64,000 nt of DNA from CAVXSP01 sp963764505 (lineage in GTDB: Bacteria > Acidobacteriota > Vicinamibacteria > Vicinamibacterales > SCN-69-37). The translations under genes were made by a program, and so were the position numbers. Positions 8,761-17,847 of the stretch are shown piece after piece (positions within the stretch are counted from its first letter, which is position 1; each line of letters starts with the position of its first letter). Under the pieces are notes generated by a model. That model saw only the letters and a list, made by a program, of their open reading frames with translations, was not told the origin of the DNA and searched no databases. The DNA lies in the NCBI GenBank assembly GCA_963764505.1, contig CAVXSP010000001.1, positions 1,798,001 through 1,862,000 of the forward strand, in the 5' to 3' direction.

Positions 8761-9543
8761 TCAGGCCGGCGGCTCGTCCCAGAGTTTCCACGGCGCCTGC
8801 CCGCTTTCCCAGAGCGCGTTGAGCAGGCGGACATCGCGCAGCGTGTCCATGCACTGCCAGAAGCCTTCGTGCCGATAGGCGGCGAGCTGGCCGTCGCGCG
8901 CGAGCCGCTCGAGCGGCTCGCGCTCGAAGACGGTGTCGTCGCCGTCGAGGTACTCCAGCACGCCGGGTTCGAGGACGAAGAAGCCGCCGTTGATCCAGCC
9001 TTCGCCGACCTGCGGCTTCTCCACGAACTCGCGCACGAGATCGCCGTCGAGGTCGAGCGACCCGAATCGCGCCGGCGGCCGGACGGCGGTGAGCGTGGCC
9101 AGCTTGCCCTGGCGCCGATGGAACCGGACCAGCTCGTCGAGGTTCACGCTCGCCAGCCCGTCGCCGTACGTCATGAGGAACGTGCCACCGCTGACCCAGG
9201 ACTCCAGACGCTTGAGGCGTCCGCCGGCCTGGGTGTCGATCCCGGTGTCGATCAGGTGCACGGTCCAGTTCTCGATCTGGCCGTCGTGCACGTCGAGCCG
9301 CCCCTCCGAGAGGCGCAGCGAAAGGTTGCTGCGAAGCCGTGTGTAGTCGAGGAAGAACCGCTTGACGAATTCGGACTTGTAACCGAGCGCGACGACGAAC
9401 TCGTCGTGGCCATAGGCCGCGTACGTGCGCATGATGTGCCAGAGAATCGGCAATCCGCCGATCTCGACCATCGGCTTCGGTCTGGTCGTCGTTTCCTCGG
9501 AGAGCCGGGTGCCAAGGCCCCCGGCGAGAATCACGGTCCTCAT
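8761..9543 (-). CDS. rfbF: Glucose-1-phosphate cytidylyltransferase
   Basis: A 260-residue nucleotidyltransferase that makes CDP-glucose from CTP and glucose 1-phosphate. The N-terminus MRTVILAGGLGTRLSEET is the sugar-nucleotidyltransferase signature, followed by RPKPMVEIGG, and a late GFWQCMDTLRD segment is typical of RfbF. Length agrees with the family (about 256). The ATG at 9541-9543 was chosen because the upstream in-frame codons are arginine-rich filler. It is followed after 40 bases by the C-methyltransferase. CDP-glucose is the entry to 3,6-dideoxyhexoses and related deoxysugars in O-antigen chemistry. Confidence 0.92.
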   Translation of the reverse strand: MRTVILAGGLGTRLSEETTTRPKPMVEIGGLPILWHIMRTYAAYGHDEFVVALGYKSEFVKRFFLDYTRLRSNLSLRLSEGRLDVHDGQIENWTVHLIDTGIDTQAGGRLKRLESWVSGGTFLMTYGDGLASVNLDELVRFHRRQGKLATLTAVRPPARFGSLDLDGDLVREFVEKPQVGEGWINGGFFVLEPGVLEYLDGDDTVFEREPLERLARDGQLAAYRHEGFWQCMDTLRDVRLLNALWESGQAPWKLWDEPPA

Positions 9544-9781
9544 CGTCTGGATGACTGGCGGCGCCGCGCGGATCGACGGGTTCCCGAACGCGCGACGCGA
9601 TTCGTGGTCGTCAGGCAAGAAGCGGGCCGTCCGACCCGAGGCGCGCCTCGAGCGTCGGCTCGCCGCACTCGCCCGCAAAGGCCGCCCAAGTATATGCTTC
9701 CGGCCGGGAGATTAGTCTGCCTCCTCCGGGGTACTGGGTGTCTGCCCGTCAATCGATGCCCGGCGCGAGACTGATGCCGGC

Positions 9782-10900
9782 ATGAGGATCGGAGTGAGCG
9801 GGTGGCGACTGGCCGGACAGCCGATGGGCGTCGTCCGGTACGTCGAGTACCTGATCAAGCACTGGCATCGTCTGCTGCGGGACGACGAACGGGTCACGCT
9901 CTACGTCCACGAGGCCCTCCGGGCGACGTTTCCGCCGCTGTCGCCGGCGATGGACGTGCGGGTCGTGCGGCCGCGGCTCACGAACGCGCTCTGGGAGAAC
10001 CTGCTCCTGCCGCTGCCGGCGCGGCACCTGGACGTGCTGTTCGGCCCCAGCTACACGCTGCCGGTGACGTTTCGGGGACGCTCGGTGGTCGCCATCCACA
10101 GTGTGAACGAAGTCCTCGGGCTCGGCAGCCGCGCCTGGCGCGAGTTCGTCTTCTCGGAGCGCTACCGGCTCAGCGCGAGGCGCGCCGCGCGCGTCATCGT
10201 CAACTCCGAGTCGACGCGGCAGCGTGTCCACGAGCGCTACCGCGTGCCGCTCGACCGGATCGACGCGATCTGGCTCGGCGCAGACGAGGTGTTCCGGCCG
10301 ATTGACGACCCCGACCTGCTGCGGAGCACGCGCGTGCAGTACGCCGGCGATGACGTGCCGTACGTGCTCTTCGTCGGCGGCCTGTCCGAACGACGGAACG
10401 TGCCGCAGCTCCTGCAGGCCTTCGCCGTGCTGAAGCAGCGCCACCGCATTCCCCACAAGCTGCTGCTGGTCGGCTCGAACCGCGCGGGGCTGCCGCTCGC
10501 CGACATGACCCGGCGGCTCGGGATCGCCGACGCCGTCGTGCACACCGAAGGGCGCTTCACGCATCACGGCGAACTGAGCCCGATCTACAACGCCGCGGAC
10601 GTGTTCGTGCTGCCGTCCTCCTCGGAGGGATTCTCGCTGACGCTGGCCGAAGCGATGAGCTGCGGCACGCCGGTCGTCACGATCAACCAGGCGAGCCTCG
10701 GGGAAGTCGCCCACGGCTACGCGGTGACCATCGACACGCCCGACGTCGAGGCCCTGGCCGACGCGCTGCACCGCGTCATCGCCAGCGACGAGCTCAAGGG
10801 ACAGCTCCGCGCCAGGAGCCTCGAGCGCGCGCGCGACTTCCGCTGGGAGGACACCGCCCGGCGCACGCTCGACGTGCTCCGGCAGGTCGCCGCCGGCTGA
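9782..10900 (+). CDS. GT4 family glycosyltransferase
   Basis: A 372-residue GT-B glycosyltransferase. The N-terminal half starts with MRIGVSGWRLAGQPMGVVRYVEYL; the C-terminal nucleotide-sugar domain includes YVLFVGGLSERRN and the retaining E-x7-E element in EGFSLTLAEAMSCGTPVV near residue 285. It probably adds a sugar to the growing lipid-linked oligosaccharide. It is the first gene of the plus-strand run to 22959 and is divergent from rfbF across a 238-base gap that must hold both promoters; I could not assign clear -35/-10 boxes there. Confidence 0.9.
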   Translation: MRIGVSGWRLAGQPMGVVRYVEYLIKHWHRLLRDDERVTLYVHEALRATFPPLSPAMDVRVVRPRLTNALWENLLLPLPARHLDVLFGPSYTLPVTFRGRSVVAIHSVNEVLGLGSRAWREFVFSERYRLSARRAARVIVNSESTRQRVHERYRVPLDRIDAIWLGADEVFRPIDDPDLLRSTRVQYAGDDVPYVLFVGGLSERRNVPQLLQAFAVLKQRHRIPHKLLLVGSNRAGLPLADMTRRLGIADAVVHTEGRFTHHGELSPIYNAADVFVLPSSSEGFSLTLAEAMSCGTPVVTINQASLGEVAHGYAVTIDTPDVEALADALHRVIASDELKGQLRARSLERARDFRWEDTARRTLDVLRQVAAG

Positions 10901-11047
10901 GCCGAATCCGGACCGGGCGGGCGGAACTGGACGTCGCAGATGCCCCTGGGCCCGAGTAAAGTCCGTCGTGAGGTAGACTCCGTGTCCCGCGAGTCGGCGA
11001 GAACCGGCATGGGACTGGCGCAGGATTTGCGGATTGGCGGGCCCTGA

Positions 11048-11917
11048 ATGGACCTTTCGGTCGTGGTGGCGACCGTCGACGCCAGCCGGTCGATCACCGC
11101 GTGCCTGCAACGGCTGGAAACGGCGTGCACGGGGGTCCGATACGAGCTGATCGTGGTGGATGGATCGAAGGACGACACGCCGGACCAGGTGGCCGGCCCG
11201 GGATTGGCGAAGCTGATCCGCATGCCCGCGGGCACCCTGACGCCCAGGTTGTGGTCCGAGGGGTATCGGCACGCCCGCGGCCGCGTCGTCGCGTTCACGA
11301 CGGGACACTGCCTGGTGGGGCCGGCCTGGGGCCGGGCGATGCTGTCGGCGCTCGACGACGGCGCCACGGGGGCGGGCGGACCGCTGCGGCTGGCGCGCGA
11401 GGCGCGGCCCCTCGACTGGGCGGTGTTCTTTCTGCGGTATTCGAAGTTCACACCGGAACAGATGGGCTCCGGCCCGACGTCGGGCGAGATCGCGGGCGAC
11501 AACGCCGCGTATCGGCGCGAGGCGCTGGATCGGCACGCCGCCACGCTCGCCGACGGGTTCTGGGAGATCGACTTCCACCGGCTCGTTCGCGCCGACGGCG
11601 GCTCGCTCGTCGTCGTGCCCGACGCCGCGGCCGAGTTCGGCCGTTCATTCCCGTTGCGCACGATTCTCTCGCATCGTTTCGCGCACGGCTCGCAGCTCGG
11701 GGCCTCGCGCGTTCGGGGCGGGGCACGGCGATGGTGGCAGATTGTCCTGGCGGCGCCGCTGGTTCCGTGCGTGCTGGCGGGGCGCGCCGCGTCGCGGCTG
11801 GGCCGGAGCTCGCGCGACCGGCTCCGCTTCGTGGCGTCGCTGCCCTGGTTCCTTCTGCTCGCCTCGTCGTGGGCCCTGGGCGAGGCCGCGGGCGCGCTGG
11901 GGCAGCCTCGGCGATGA
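11048..11917 (+). CDS. GT2 family glycosyltransferase with C-terminal membrane segment
   Basis: A 289-residue GT-A protein. Its N-terminus (MDLSVVVATVDASRSI) is the usual first strand, and VDGSKDDTPDQ follows. The middle contains GDNAAYRREAL, the acceptor-side motif shared with three paralogues in this operon. The C-terminus has a hydrophobic stretch (FLLLASSWALGEAAGALG). It sits 148 bases after the GT4 gene, and its stop overlaps the next start as ATGA. The donor and acceptor sugars are not known. Compared with the paralogues it lacks a long part after the last hydrophobic segment. Confidence 0.85.
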   Translation: MDLSVVVATVDASRSITACLQRLETACTGVRYELIVVDGSKDDTPDQVAGPGLAKLIRMPAGTLTPRLWSEGYRHARGRVVAFTTGHCLVGPAWGRAMLSALDDGATGAGGPLRLAREARPLDWAVFFLRYSKFTPEQMGSGPTSGEIAGDNAAYRREALDRHAATLADGFWEIDFHRLVRADGGSLVVVPDAAAEFGRSFPLRTILSHRFAHGSQLGASRVRGGARRWWQIVLAAPLVPCVLAGRAASRLGRSSRDRLRFVASLPWFLLLASSWALGEAAGALGQPRR

Positions 11918-12814
11918 GCCCCGATCTCTCGGTCGTCGTTCCGTCGGTCAACGGGCTCCCGATCCTGCTCGAGTGCCTCGCGGCGCTCGGGGCCGATGCC
12001 GACGCCGCGCGCCTGCGTGTCGAGATGCTCGTCGTGGAACGCTGCGGCGAGGACGTGCGCCGCGCCGTCGCGCGCGAGTTCCCGGAGGCGCGCCTCCTGC
12101 CCGTAGCGTCCGACACGACGATTCCGCGGATGCGTGCGGTCGCGTTCGCGGCCGCGACGGCCGACGCGGTCGCCGTGATCGAGGATCACGTGATCGTGCC
12201 GCAGGGCTGGGCGCGGCAGATGCTCGACGCCCTCGCGGCGGGCCGCGACGTCGTCGGCGGCAGCGTGCGCAACGCGGCCACCGGCACGACGACGGACCGG
12301 GCCGCGTTTCTCTGTGAGGTACAGCCACCTCCTGCCGCCCCTCCCGGAAGGCGACGTCGAGTCGCTCACGGGGAACAACGTCGTGTATCGGCGGGCGCTG
12401 CTCGACCGCTATCGCGACGTCGTCGCCGAGGGCCGCTGGGAAGACCACCTGCACGCCGCCATGCGGCGTGACGGCGTCGGGCTGACGTGCCGGCCCGAGA
12501 TCGTCGTCGGCCACAAGATGCACTACCGCGTGCGCGACTATCTGTCGCAGCGGTATCTCTACTCGCGCGCGTATGCCGGACTGCGCGCGGCGCCGCTCCC
12601 CGCGCCGAAACGGCTGGCGCTGTCGCTCGCCACCGCGGCCCTCCCGCCGGTGCTCTTGTACCGGATCGTCGCAAGGGTGGCGTCCCGGCAGGGCCACCGC
12701 GCCGAGCTCGCCCGGTCGCTGCCGCTGCTGATGCTCTTCGTGTGCGCGTGGGCCGCCGGCGAAGCCATCGGCTACGCGGCCGGGCCGGGGGACGCCCTGG
12801 CGCGGGTGACCTGA
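11914..12814 (+). CDS. GT2 family glycosyltransferase, frameshifted by one extra base
   Basis: The frame from ATG 11914 reads a good GT2 N-terminus (MSPDLSVVVPSVNGLPILLE) and then breaks near 12318. The second frame continues with YSHLLPPLPEGDVESLTG and runs to 12814. Removing one G from the GG at 12318-12319 restores FLCEYSHLLPP, which matches FFCDYGRFMPP in the paralogue at 20963-21946. The total length, 901 bases, is 300 codons plus one base. The restored 299-residue protein ends with the family's AAGEAIGYAAG membrane tail. The indel may be an assembly error. The start overlaps the previous stop (ATGA), and the gene is 3 bases from the next. Confidence 0.82.
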
Positions 12815-12817
12815 GCC

Positions 12818-14299
12818 GTGGTGACCGCGGCGCGACACGTCTCACCGCTCCTTCCGGGCCAGCGCGTCGTCGTGGTGGGCGCGGGACCGGCCGGCCTGAC
12901 GGCGGCGTACCTGCTGTCGAAGGCCGGCGTGTCGGTCACCGTGCTCGAAGGGGACTCGACCGTCGGCGGCATTTCACGGACCGCCCGGTACAAGCAGTTC
13001 CGGTTCGACATCGGCGGACACCGGTTCTTCACCAAGGTCGCCCCGGTCCAGGCGCTCTGGGAGGAGATTCTCGGAGACGAGTTCATTTCGGTGCCGCGGC
13101 TCTCGCGAATTCACTACAGAGGGCAGTACTTCGACTATCCGATCAAGGCGGGCAACGCGCTGAAGGGCCTCGGCCCCTTCACCGCCCTCGGCATCGTCCT
13201 CAGCTATCTCAAGTGGCACTATCGTCCCTACGCCGTCGAAGAGAACTTCGAGCAGTGGGTGACGAATCGATTCGGGAAGCGCCTCTACGAGATCTTCTTC
13301 AAGACGTATACGGAGAAGGTCTGGGGCATCCCGTGCACCGAGATCCGCGCTGAATGGGCGGCCCAGCGGATCCAGGGCCTCTCGCTCGCGCGCGCGATCC
13401 TGTCGGCGACGTCGCTCACCAAGCGATCGACGGCGATCAAAACGCTCATCCACGAGTTCCGGTATCCGCGCCTCGGGCCCGGCCAGATGTGGGAGCGGTG
13501 CCACGATCTCGTGCATGCGATGGGCAACGAAGTGCTGCTGAACCACTACGTGAACGCCGTCGAGCTCGCGGGTGGGCGCGTGACGGCCGTTCGCGCGATG
13601 ACGCCCGACGGCGAGCGGCGCTTCGAGGCCGATCACGTGATCTCGACGACGGCCGTGCGGTCGCTCGTGCGCGCGCTGCGGCCGGCCGCCCCGCCGGCGA
13701 TCCGGACCGCCGCGGAGGGCCTGAAGTACCGCGATTTCCTGGTCGTGGCCCTGATCGTGAACCGCGAGCGCCTGTTCCCGGACAACTGGATCTACATCCA
13801 CACGCCGGGCGTGGCGGTCGGACGCATCCAGAACTTCAACAACTGGAGCGCCGCGATGGTGCCGGTGGCGGGGAAGACGTGCCTCGGCCTCGAGTACTTC
13901 TGTTTCAAGGGAGACGGCCTCTGGGACTCGCCCGATGCCGACCTGCGCGCCCGCGCCGCCCGCGAGCTCGAGCAGCTCGGCCTGGCGCGCGCGCGCGATG
14001 TCGAGGACGGCGCCGTGATCCGGATGCCGAAGGCCTATCCGATCTACGACTCGGCGTACCGGGACCACCTGGACGTGGTGCGCTCGCACATCGATCCGAT
14101 TCCGAACCTGCACACCGTCGGCCGCAACGGCATGCACAAGTACAACAACCAGGATCATTCGATGCTGACGGCGATGATGGCCGTCTGGAACATGCAGGGC
14201 GCCTCGCACGACATCTGGGCCGTGAACACGGATTTCGAGTACCACGAGGAGCAGAAGGTCGACTCGCGCGTCGAGACCGCGGTCGGCGCGGCCACCTGA
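12818..14299 (+). CDS. FAD-dependent oxidoreductase, amine-oxidase/UDP-galactopyranose-mutase-like
   Basis: A 493-residue flavoprotein. The N-terminal dinucleotide motif VVVVGAGPAGLTAAYLL (residues 17-33) is followed by the second glycine motif GGISRT and by FDIGGHRFFTK. The C-terminus has the GRNGMHKYNNQDHSMLTAM segment that closes the FAD site in this group. Relatives are common in exopolysaccharide loci next to glycosyltransferases; their substrate is generally not defined, and a sugar-ring isomerisation or oxidation is only an inference. GTG at 12818 is taken as start, with a second GTG directly after. It is tightly packed between glycosyltransferase genes (3 bases before, 1 base after). 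Confidence 0.87.
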   Translation: MVTAARHVSPLLPGQRVVVVGAGPAGLTAAYLLSKAGVSVTVLEGDSTVGGISRTARYKQFRFDIGGHRFFTKVAPVQALWEEILGDEFISVPRLSRIHYRGQYFDYPIKAGNALKGLGPFTALGIVLSYLKWHYRPYAVEENFEQWVTNRFGKRLYEIFFKTYTEKVWGIPCTEIRAEWAAQRIQGLSLARAILSATSLTKRSTAIKTLIHEFRYPRLGPGQMWERCHDLVHAMGNEVLLNHYVNAVELAGGRVTAVRAMTPDGERRFEADHVISTTAVRSLVRALRPAAPPAIRTAAEGLKYRDFLVVALIVNRERLFPDNWIYIHTPGVAVGRIQNFNNWSAAMVPVAGKTCLGLEYFCFKGDGLWDSPDADLRARAARELEQLGLARARDVEDGAVIRMPKAYPIYDSAYRDHLDVVRSHIDPIPNLHTVGRNGMHKYNNQDHSMLTAMMAVWNMQGASHDIWAVNTDFEYHEEQKVDSRVETAVGAAT

Positions 14300-14300
14300 C

Positions 14301-15473
14301 ATGCGCATCGGGGTCGACGCGACCTGTTGGGCCAACCCCCGCGGCTACGGCCGGTTCACCCGCGAACTCGTCCCTGCCATGGCGGCGCTGGCGCCCGAGC
14401 ACACGTTCGTCTGCTTCGTCGACGAACGCGCCAACGCGGTGTTCGAGCTTCGCGCACCGAACGTCGCGCGGGAGGTCGTCGCTCAGCGGCAATCGCCGAC
14501 GCTGGCGGCGGCGGCCAACGGCAACCGCTCGCTGGGCGACATGCTGCGCCTCACGCGGGCGGTCCGCCGGGCGCGGCTCGACGCATTCTTCTCCCCGTCC
14601 GTCTACACGTACTTTCCGCTGCCGCCGGGGCTGCCCGCGGTCGTCACGGTGCACGACGCGATCGCGGATCGCTTTCCGGAGCTGACGCTGCCGGGGCGGC
14701 GCGCCCGGCTCTTCTGGCGGTTGAAGGTCGGCCTCGCGCTGATGCAGGCACGCCTGATTCTCACCGTCTCCGACTTCGCGGCCGACGACATCGAGCGCGT
14801 CCTGCACGTTCGACAGGATCGGCTGCGCGTGGCGCTGGAGGCGCCCGCGCCCGCTTATCATCGGCCCGCCTCCGCCGGTGAGATCGCGGCCGCCGCCGCC
14901 GCTCACGGCCTGCCGGCCGGCGCCGCGTGGTTCGTCTACGTCGGCGGCTTCAATCCTCACAAGAACATCGACGTGCTCGTGCGCGCCCACGCCGCGCTCG
15001 TCCGCGAAGCCCCCGGGGCGCCGCCGCACGTCGTGCTCGTGGGGCCGAACGACGACGTGTTCCACGCCGATCGCCAGAGGATCCAGGACATCGTACGGGA
15101 GCTCGGCACGGAGCCGCTCGTGCACTGGCCGGGATTCTTGCCCGACGAGGAGTTGCGTCTGATCCATGCCGGCGCCCGCGCGCTGGTGCTCCCATCCGTC
15201 TGCGAGGGGTTCGGGCTGCCGGCGGTCGAAGCCGCGGCCTGCGGGACGCCGGTCGTGGCCACCACGCAGAGCCCGCTGCCGCAGCTGCTCGCCGGCGGCG
15301 GCCTGTTCGTTCCGCCCGGCGACCTCGTGGCCCTGACCGAGGCGCTCGCGCGGCTCTCGGGCGACCCGGCGCTGCGCGACGACCTCGGCGCCCGGGCCCG
15401 CGACCGCGCCCGGAGCCTGACGTGGGACCGCGGCGCCCGGGCCGCCCTCGCCGCCATCGCCGAGGTCGCATGA
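14301..15473 (+). CDS. GT4 family glycosyltransferase
   Basis: A 390-residue GT-B enzyme starting MRIGVDATCWANPRGYGRFTR; the second domain has FVYVGGFNPHKN and the retaining E-x7-E element in CEGFGLPAVEAAACGTPVV (about residue 300). The pattern matches mannosyl- or rhamnosyltransferases of GT4, but the donor cannot be decided. ATG follows the preceding stop by one base, and its own TGA overlaps the ATG of the next GT4 gene, so the three genes from 12818 on are clearly one transcript. Confidence 0.9.
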   Translation: MRIGVDATCWANPRGYGRFTRELVPAMAALAPEHTFVCFVDERANAVFELRAPNVAREVVAQRQSPTLAAAANGNRSLGDMLRLTRAVRRARLDAFFSPSVYTYFPLPPGLPAVVTVHDAIADRFPELTLPGRRARLFWRLKVGLALMQARLILTVSDFAADDIERVLHVRQDRLRVALEAPAPAYHRPASAGEIAAAAAAHGLPAGAAWFVYVGGFNPHKNIDVLVRAHAALVREAPGAPPHVVLVGPNDDVFHADRQRIQDIVRELGTEPLVHWPGFLPDEELRLIHAGARALVLPSVCEGFGLPAVEAAACGTPVVATTQSPLPQLLAGGGLFVPPGDLVALTEALARLSGDPALRDDLGARARDRARSLTWDRGARAALAAIAEVA

Positions 15474-16711
15474 GCCCACGGCGGCTGTGCTTCGTCACGA
15501 CGTTCTATCCGCCGTTCAACTTCGGCGGCGACGGCATCGGCATCCAGCGCCTGGCCCAGGCGCTCGCGCGCCGCGGCGACGACGTCACCGTCGTGCACGA
15601 TGCGGATGCCTTCTCGGTGCTCGGCGGACGGACGGCCGAGACGGCCGCGACCGATCCATTCGGCGTCCGGATCGTGACGCTGCGCAGCCGATTGCCCATG
15701 CTCAGCACGCTGCTCACACAGCAGACCGGGCGCCCGGTCGTGAACGGCCGTCGGCTGCGGCAGCTGCTCGATGAGGGGACGTTCGACGTCATTCTCTTCA
15801 ACAACGTCTCGCTGGTCGGCGGACCTCGCGTGCTCGGCTACGGACGGAACGCGGCGCGGGTCTACCTGGCCCACGAGCACTGGCTCGTCTGCCCGAGCCA
15901 CGTCCTGTGGCGCCACAACCGCGAACCCTGCGCGGGGAGGCAGTGCGTTCGCTGCCAGCTCCACTTTCGACGGCCGCCGCAGCTCTGGCGGCACACGGGC
16001 CTGCTCCGACGCGAGCTGGCGCACCTGGACGTCATCGTCGCCATGAGCGAGTTCAGCCGCGACAAGCACCGCGAGTTCGGGCTCGAGCAGCCGATGGAGG
16101 TCCTGCCGTATTTCCTGCCCGATCGGCAGGGCGAGCCGTCCGACGACGTCGACGAGCCGCGCCCGCACGATCGTCCGTACTTTCTCTTCGTCGGACGGCT
16201 CGAGCGGCTGAAGGGGCTCGACGACGTGATCATGTCGTTCGAAGGGTACGAGGCCGCCGATCTGCTCGTCGTTGGTGAAGGCACGCATGGGGACGCGTTG
16301 CGGAGACTGGCGCAGGGCAACCCGCGCGTGCGGTTCGTCGGCCGCGTGCCAAACGACCGCGTCGGCGCGTACTACCGCCACGCGCTCGCGCTGATCGTGC
16401 CCTCCATCGGCTTCGAGACCTTCGGCATCACGCTGATCGAGGGATTCAGCCACCGCGTCCCCGTCATCGCCCGGCGGATCGGTCCGTTTCCGGAGATCGT
16501 CCGGCAATCCGGCGCCGGTCTGCTGTTCGAGACGGCGGCCGAACTGCACCAGGCGCTGTCATCGCTCCAGCAGGATCCGCAGCGGCGTGCGGCGCTCGCC
16601 CGTGCGGGGCACGAGGCCTATTGCCGCCACTGGTGCGAGAGCGCCGTGGTGCCGCGCTATATCGAGATGCTCGAGGAGGCCCGCGCCCGTCGGCGCGCCC
16701 GGACATCCTGA
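15470..16711 (+). CDS. GT4 family glycosyltransferase with cysteine-containing insert
   Basis: A 413-residue GT-B protein. The N-terminus (MSPRRLCFVTTFYPPFNFGGDG) is a typical GT4 glycine-rich acceptor loop. Residues 140-160 carry an insert with three cysteines (EPCAGRQCVRCQLH) found in a subgroup of GT4 proteins. The C-terminal domain has FLFVGRLERLKG and the E-x7-E motif in FETFGITLIEGF. It starts at ATG 15470 overlapping the previous stop, and its TGA overlaps the next ATG by one base. It probably adds one residue of the same glycan as its neighbours; specificity is unknown. Confidence 0.89.
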   Translation: MSPRRLCFVTTFYPPFNFGGDGIGIQRLAQALARRGDDVTVVHDADAFSVLGGRTAETAATDPFGVRIVTLRSRLPMLSTLLTQQTGRPVVNGRRLRQLLDEGTFDVILFNNVSLVGGPRVLGYGRNAARVYLAHEHWLVCPSHVLWRHNREPCAGRQCVRCQLHFRRPPQLWRHTGLLRRELAHLDVIVAMSEFSRDKHREFGLEQPMEVLPYFLPDRQGEPSDDVDEPRPHDRPYFLFVGRLERLKGLDDVIMSFEGYEAADLLVVGEGTHGDALRRLAQGNPRVRFVGRVPNDRVGAYYRHALALIVPSIGFETFGITLIEGFSHRVPVIARRIGPFPEIVRQSGAGLLFETAAELHQALSSLQQDPQRRAALARAGHEAYCRHWCESAVVPRYIEMLEEARARRRARTS

Positions 16712-17469
16712 TGCGGGCCATCCTCACGTATCACTCGATCGATCCGTCCGGGTCGCCCATCTCGTGCCGTCCCGAGGCGTTCGCGCGCCACGTGCGCTGG
16801 CTCGTTTCGGGGCGCGTGAACGTCGTGGATCTCTCGACCCTCGTGGGGCTGCCGCACGACGTCGACGCGGTCGCCATCACGTTCGACGACGGCTTCCGGA
16901 ACGTCGGCGAGACGGCCCTGCCGCTTCTCCGCGCGCACGGGCTGCCGGGTGCGGTCTTCGTCGTCGCCGGGCAGGTGGGCGGCACCAACGCGTGGAGGGA
17001 CGCGCCGGACGCCAGCGTTCCCGTGTTGCCGCTCCTCGACTGGGACGCCGTCGCCGCGCTGGCGGGCGACGGAATCGCCATCGGATCGCACAGCCGGACG
17101 CACCGGGACCTCACGCGTCTGGACGCGCCGGCGCTCGAAGACGAGCTGCGCGGGTCGGCGGAGGCGATCGAATGCCGGACGGGCGTCCGGCCCGACGTGT
17201 TCGCCTACCCGTACGGCTGCGTCGACCCCCGGACGGCGGCCGCCGTCGGCCAGACGTATCGACTCGCGTGCACCACGGAATTTCGGACGCTGTCGGGGGA
17301 CGACGACCGCAGTCGTCTTCCGAGACTCGATGCGTTCTACTTCGACCGGCACTGTCCGCTCGAGTCCTGGGGCACGCCGGCGTTCATGCGGTTTCTCGAC
17401 CGCCGGCGGCGCCTCCGGCGCGCCAGGGCCATGGCGGGCCGGATGCTAGACTGGAGGCCCGGGCGATGA
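16711..17469 (+). CDS. Polysaccharide deacetylase (NodB homology) family protein
   Basis: A 252-residue protein with the NodB-type metal site: TFDDGFRN (Asp pair, about residue 58), SHSRTH (His residues, about residue 130) and the AYPYG strand. Such enzymes remove N- or O-acetyl groups from glycans with a divalent metal. No signal peptide is seen, so it may act in the cytoplasm on a lipid-linked precursor, or be exported in another way. ATG 16711 shares one base with the stop of the GT4 gene. Its place inside the glycosyltransferase operon supports a glycan substrate. Confidence 0.87.
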   Translation: MRAILTYHSIDPSGSPISCRPEAFARHVRWLVSGRVNVVDLSTLVGLPHDVDAVAITFDDGFRNVGETALPLLRAHGLPGAVFVVAGQVGGTNAWRDAPDASVPVLPLLDWDAVAALAGDGIAIGSHSRTHRDLTRLDAPALEDELRGSAEAIECRTGVRPDVFAYPYGCVDPRTAAAVGQTYRLACTTEFRTLSGDDDRSRLPRLDAFYFDRHCPLESWGTPAFMRFLDRRRRLRRARAMAGRMLDWRPGR

Positions 17470-17837
17470 CGCCAGAACCGCACAGCCAGGACACCCGGGT
17501 GGACGCGATTGCGTTTGCGTTCGCGCCGATTCACAAGGCGGCGCTGGGCGTTGCGATGGGGCTCGTCTGCGGCGCATTGCTGGGCGCGCTGACCCTGTTC
17601 CATCTCGTTCTGCACCCGCAGGCGGGGCCGAACGTCGCGCTCCTGTCGCAGTACTTCTACGGCTACAACATCTCCGGCGCCGGCGCCGTGATCGGATTCG
17701 CCTGGGGCTTCGGTACCGGATTCGTGCTGGGGTGGTTCATGGCGTTCGTGCGCAATCTCGTCGTCTCGATCGCGGTCTTCGCGCTGAAGACGCGAGCCGA
17801 GCTGGAACGGACGGCGGATTTCCTGGATCACATCTGA
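17466..17837 (+). CDS. Small two-helix membrane protein, paralogue of the next gene
   Basis: A 123-residue protein with two hydrophobic segments (residues about 27-47 and 70-100). Between them sits YFYGYNISGAGAVIGFAWGF. The same plan, with GYSVSPIGSVIGFVYAF, occurs in the following gene, so the two are tandem paralogues. I do not recognise the family, and no function is assigned. It overlaps the deacetylase by four bases (ATGA), hence it is translated with the glycan genes. The N-terminal 25 residues are polar and probably cytoplasmic. Confidence 0.8.
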   Translation: MTPEPHSQDTRVDAIAFAFAPIHKAALGVAMGLVCGALLGALTLFHLVLHPQAGPNVALLSQYFYGYNISGAGAVIGFAWGFGTGFVLGWFMAFVRNLVVSIAVFALKTRAELERTADFLDHI

Positions 17838-17847
17838 GGTCGACGCC

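Noticed and set aside
9544..9781. A riboswitch or leader RNA in the rfbF-GT4 divergent gap
   Set aside because: No recognised riboswitch core and no clear terminator/antiterminator pair could be drawn; only unspecific promoter space is supported.
12300..12330. Programmed +1 frameshift at GAGGTAC in the GT2 gene and in the methyltransferase at 18220
   Set aside because: No known slippery codon, stop codon or stimulatory structure is present, the host genes are unrelated, and a similar one-base excess occurs in gap and in IS genes; a sequencing or assembly indel is simpler.
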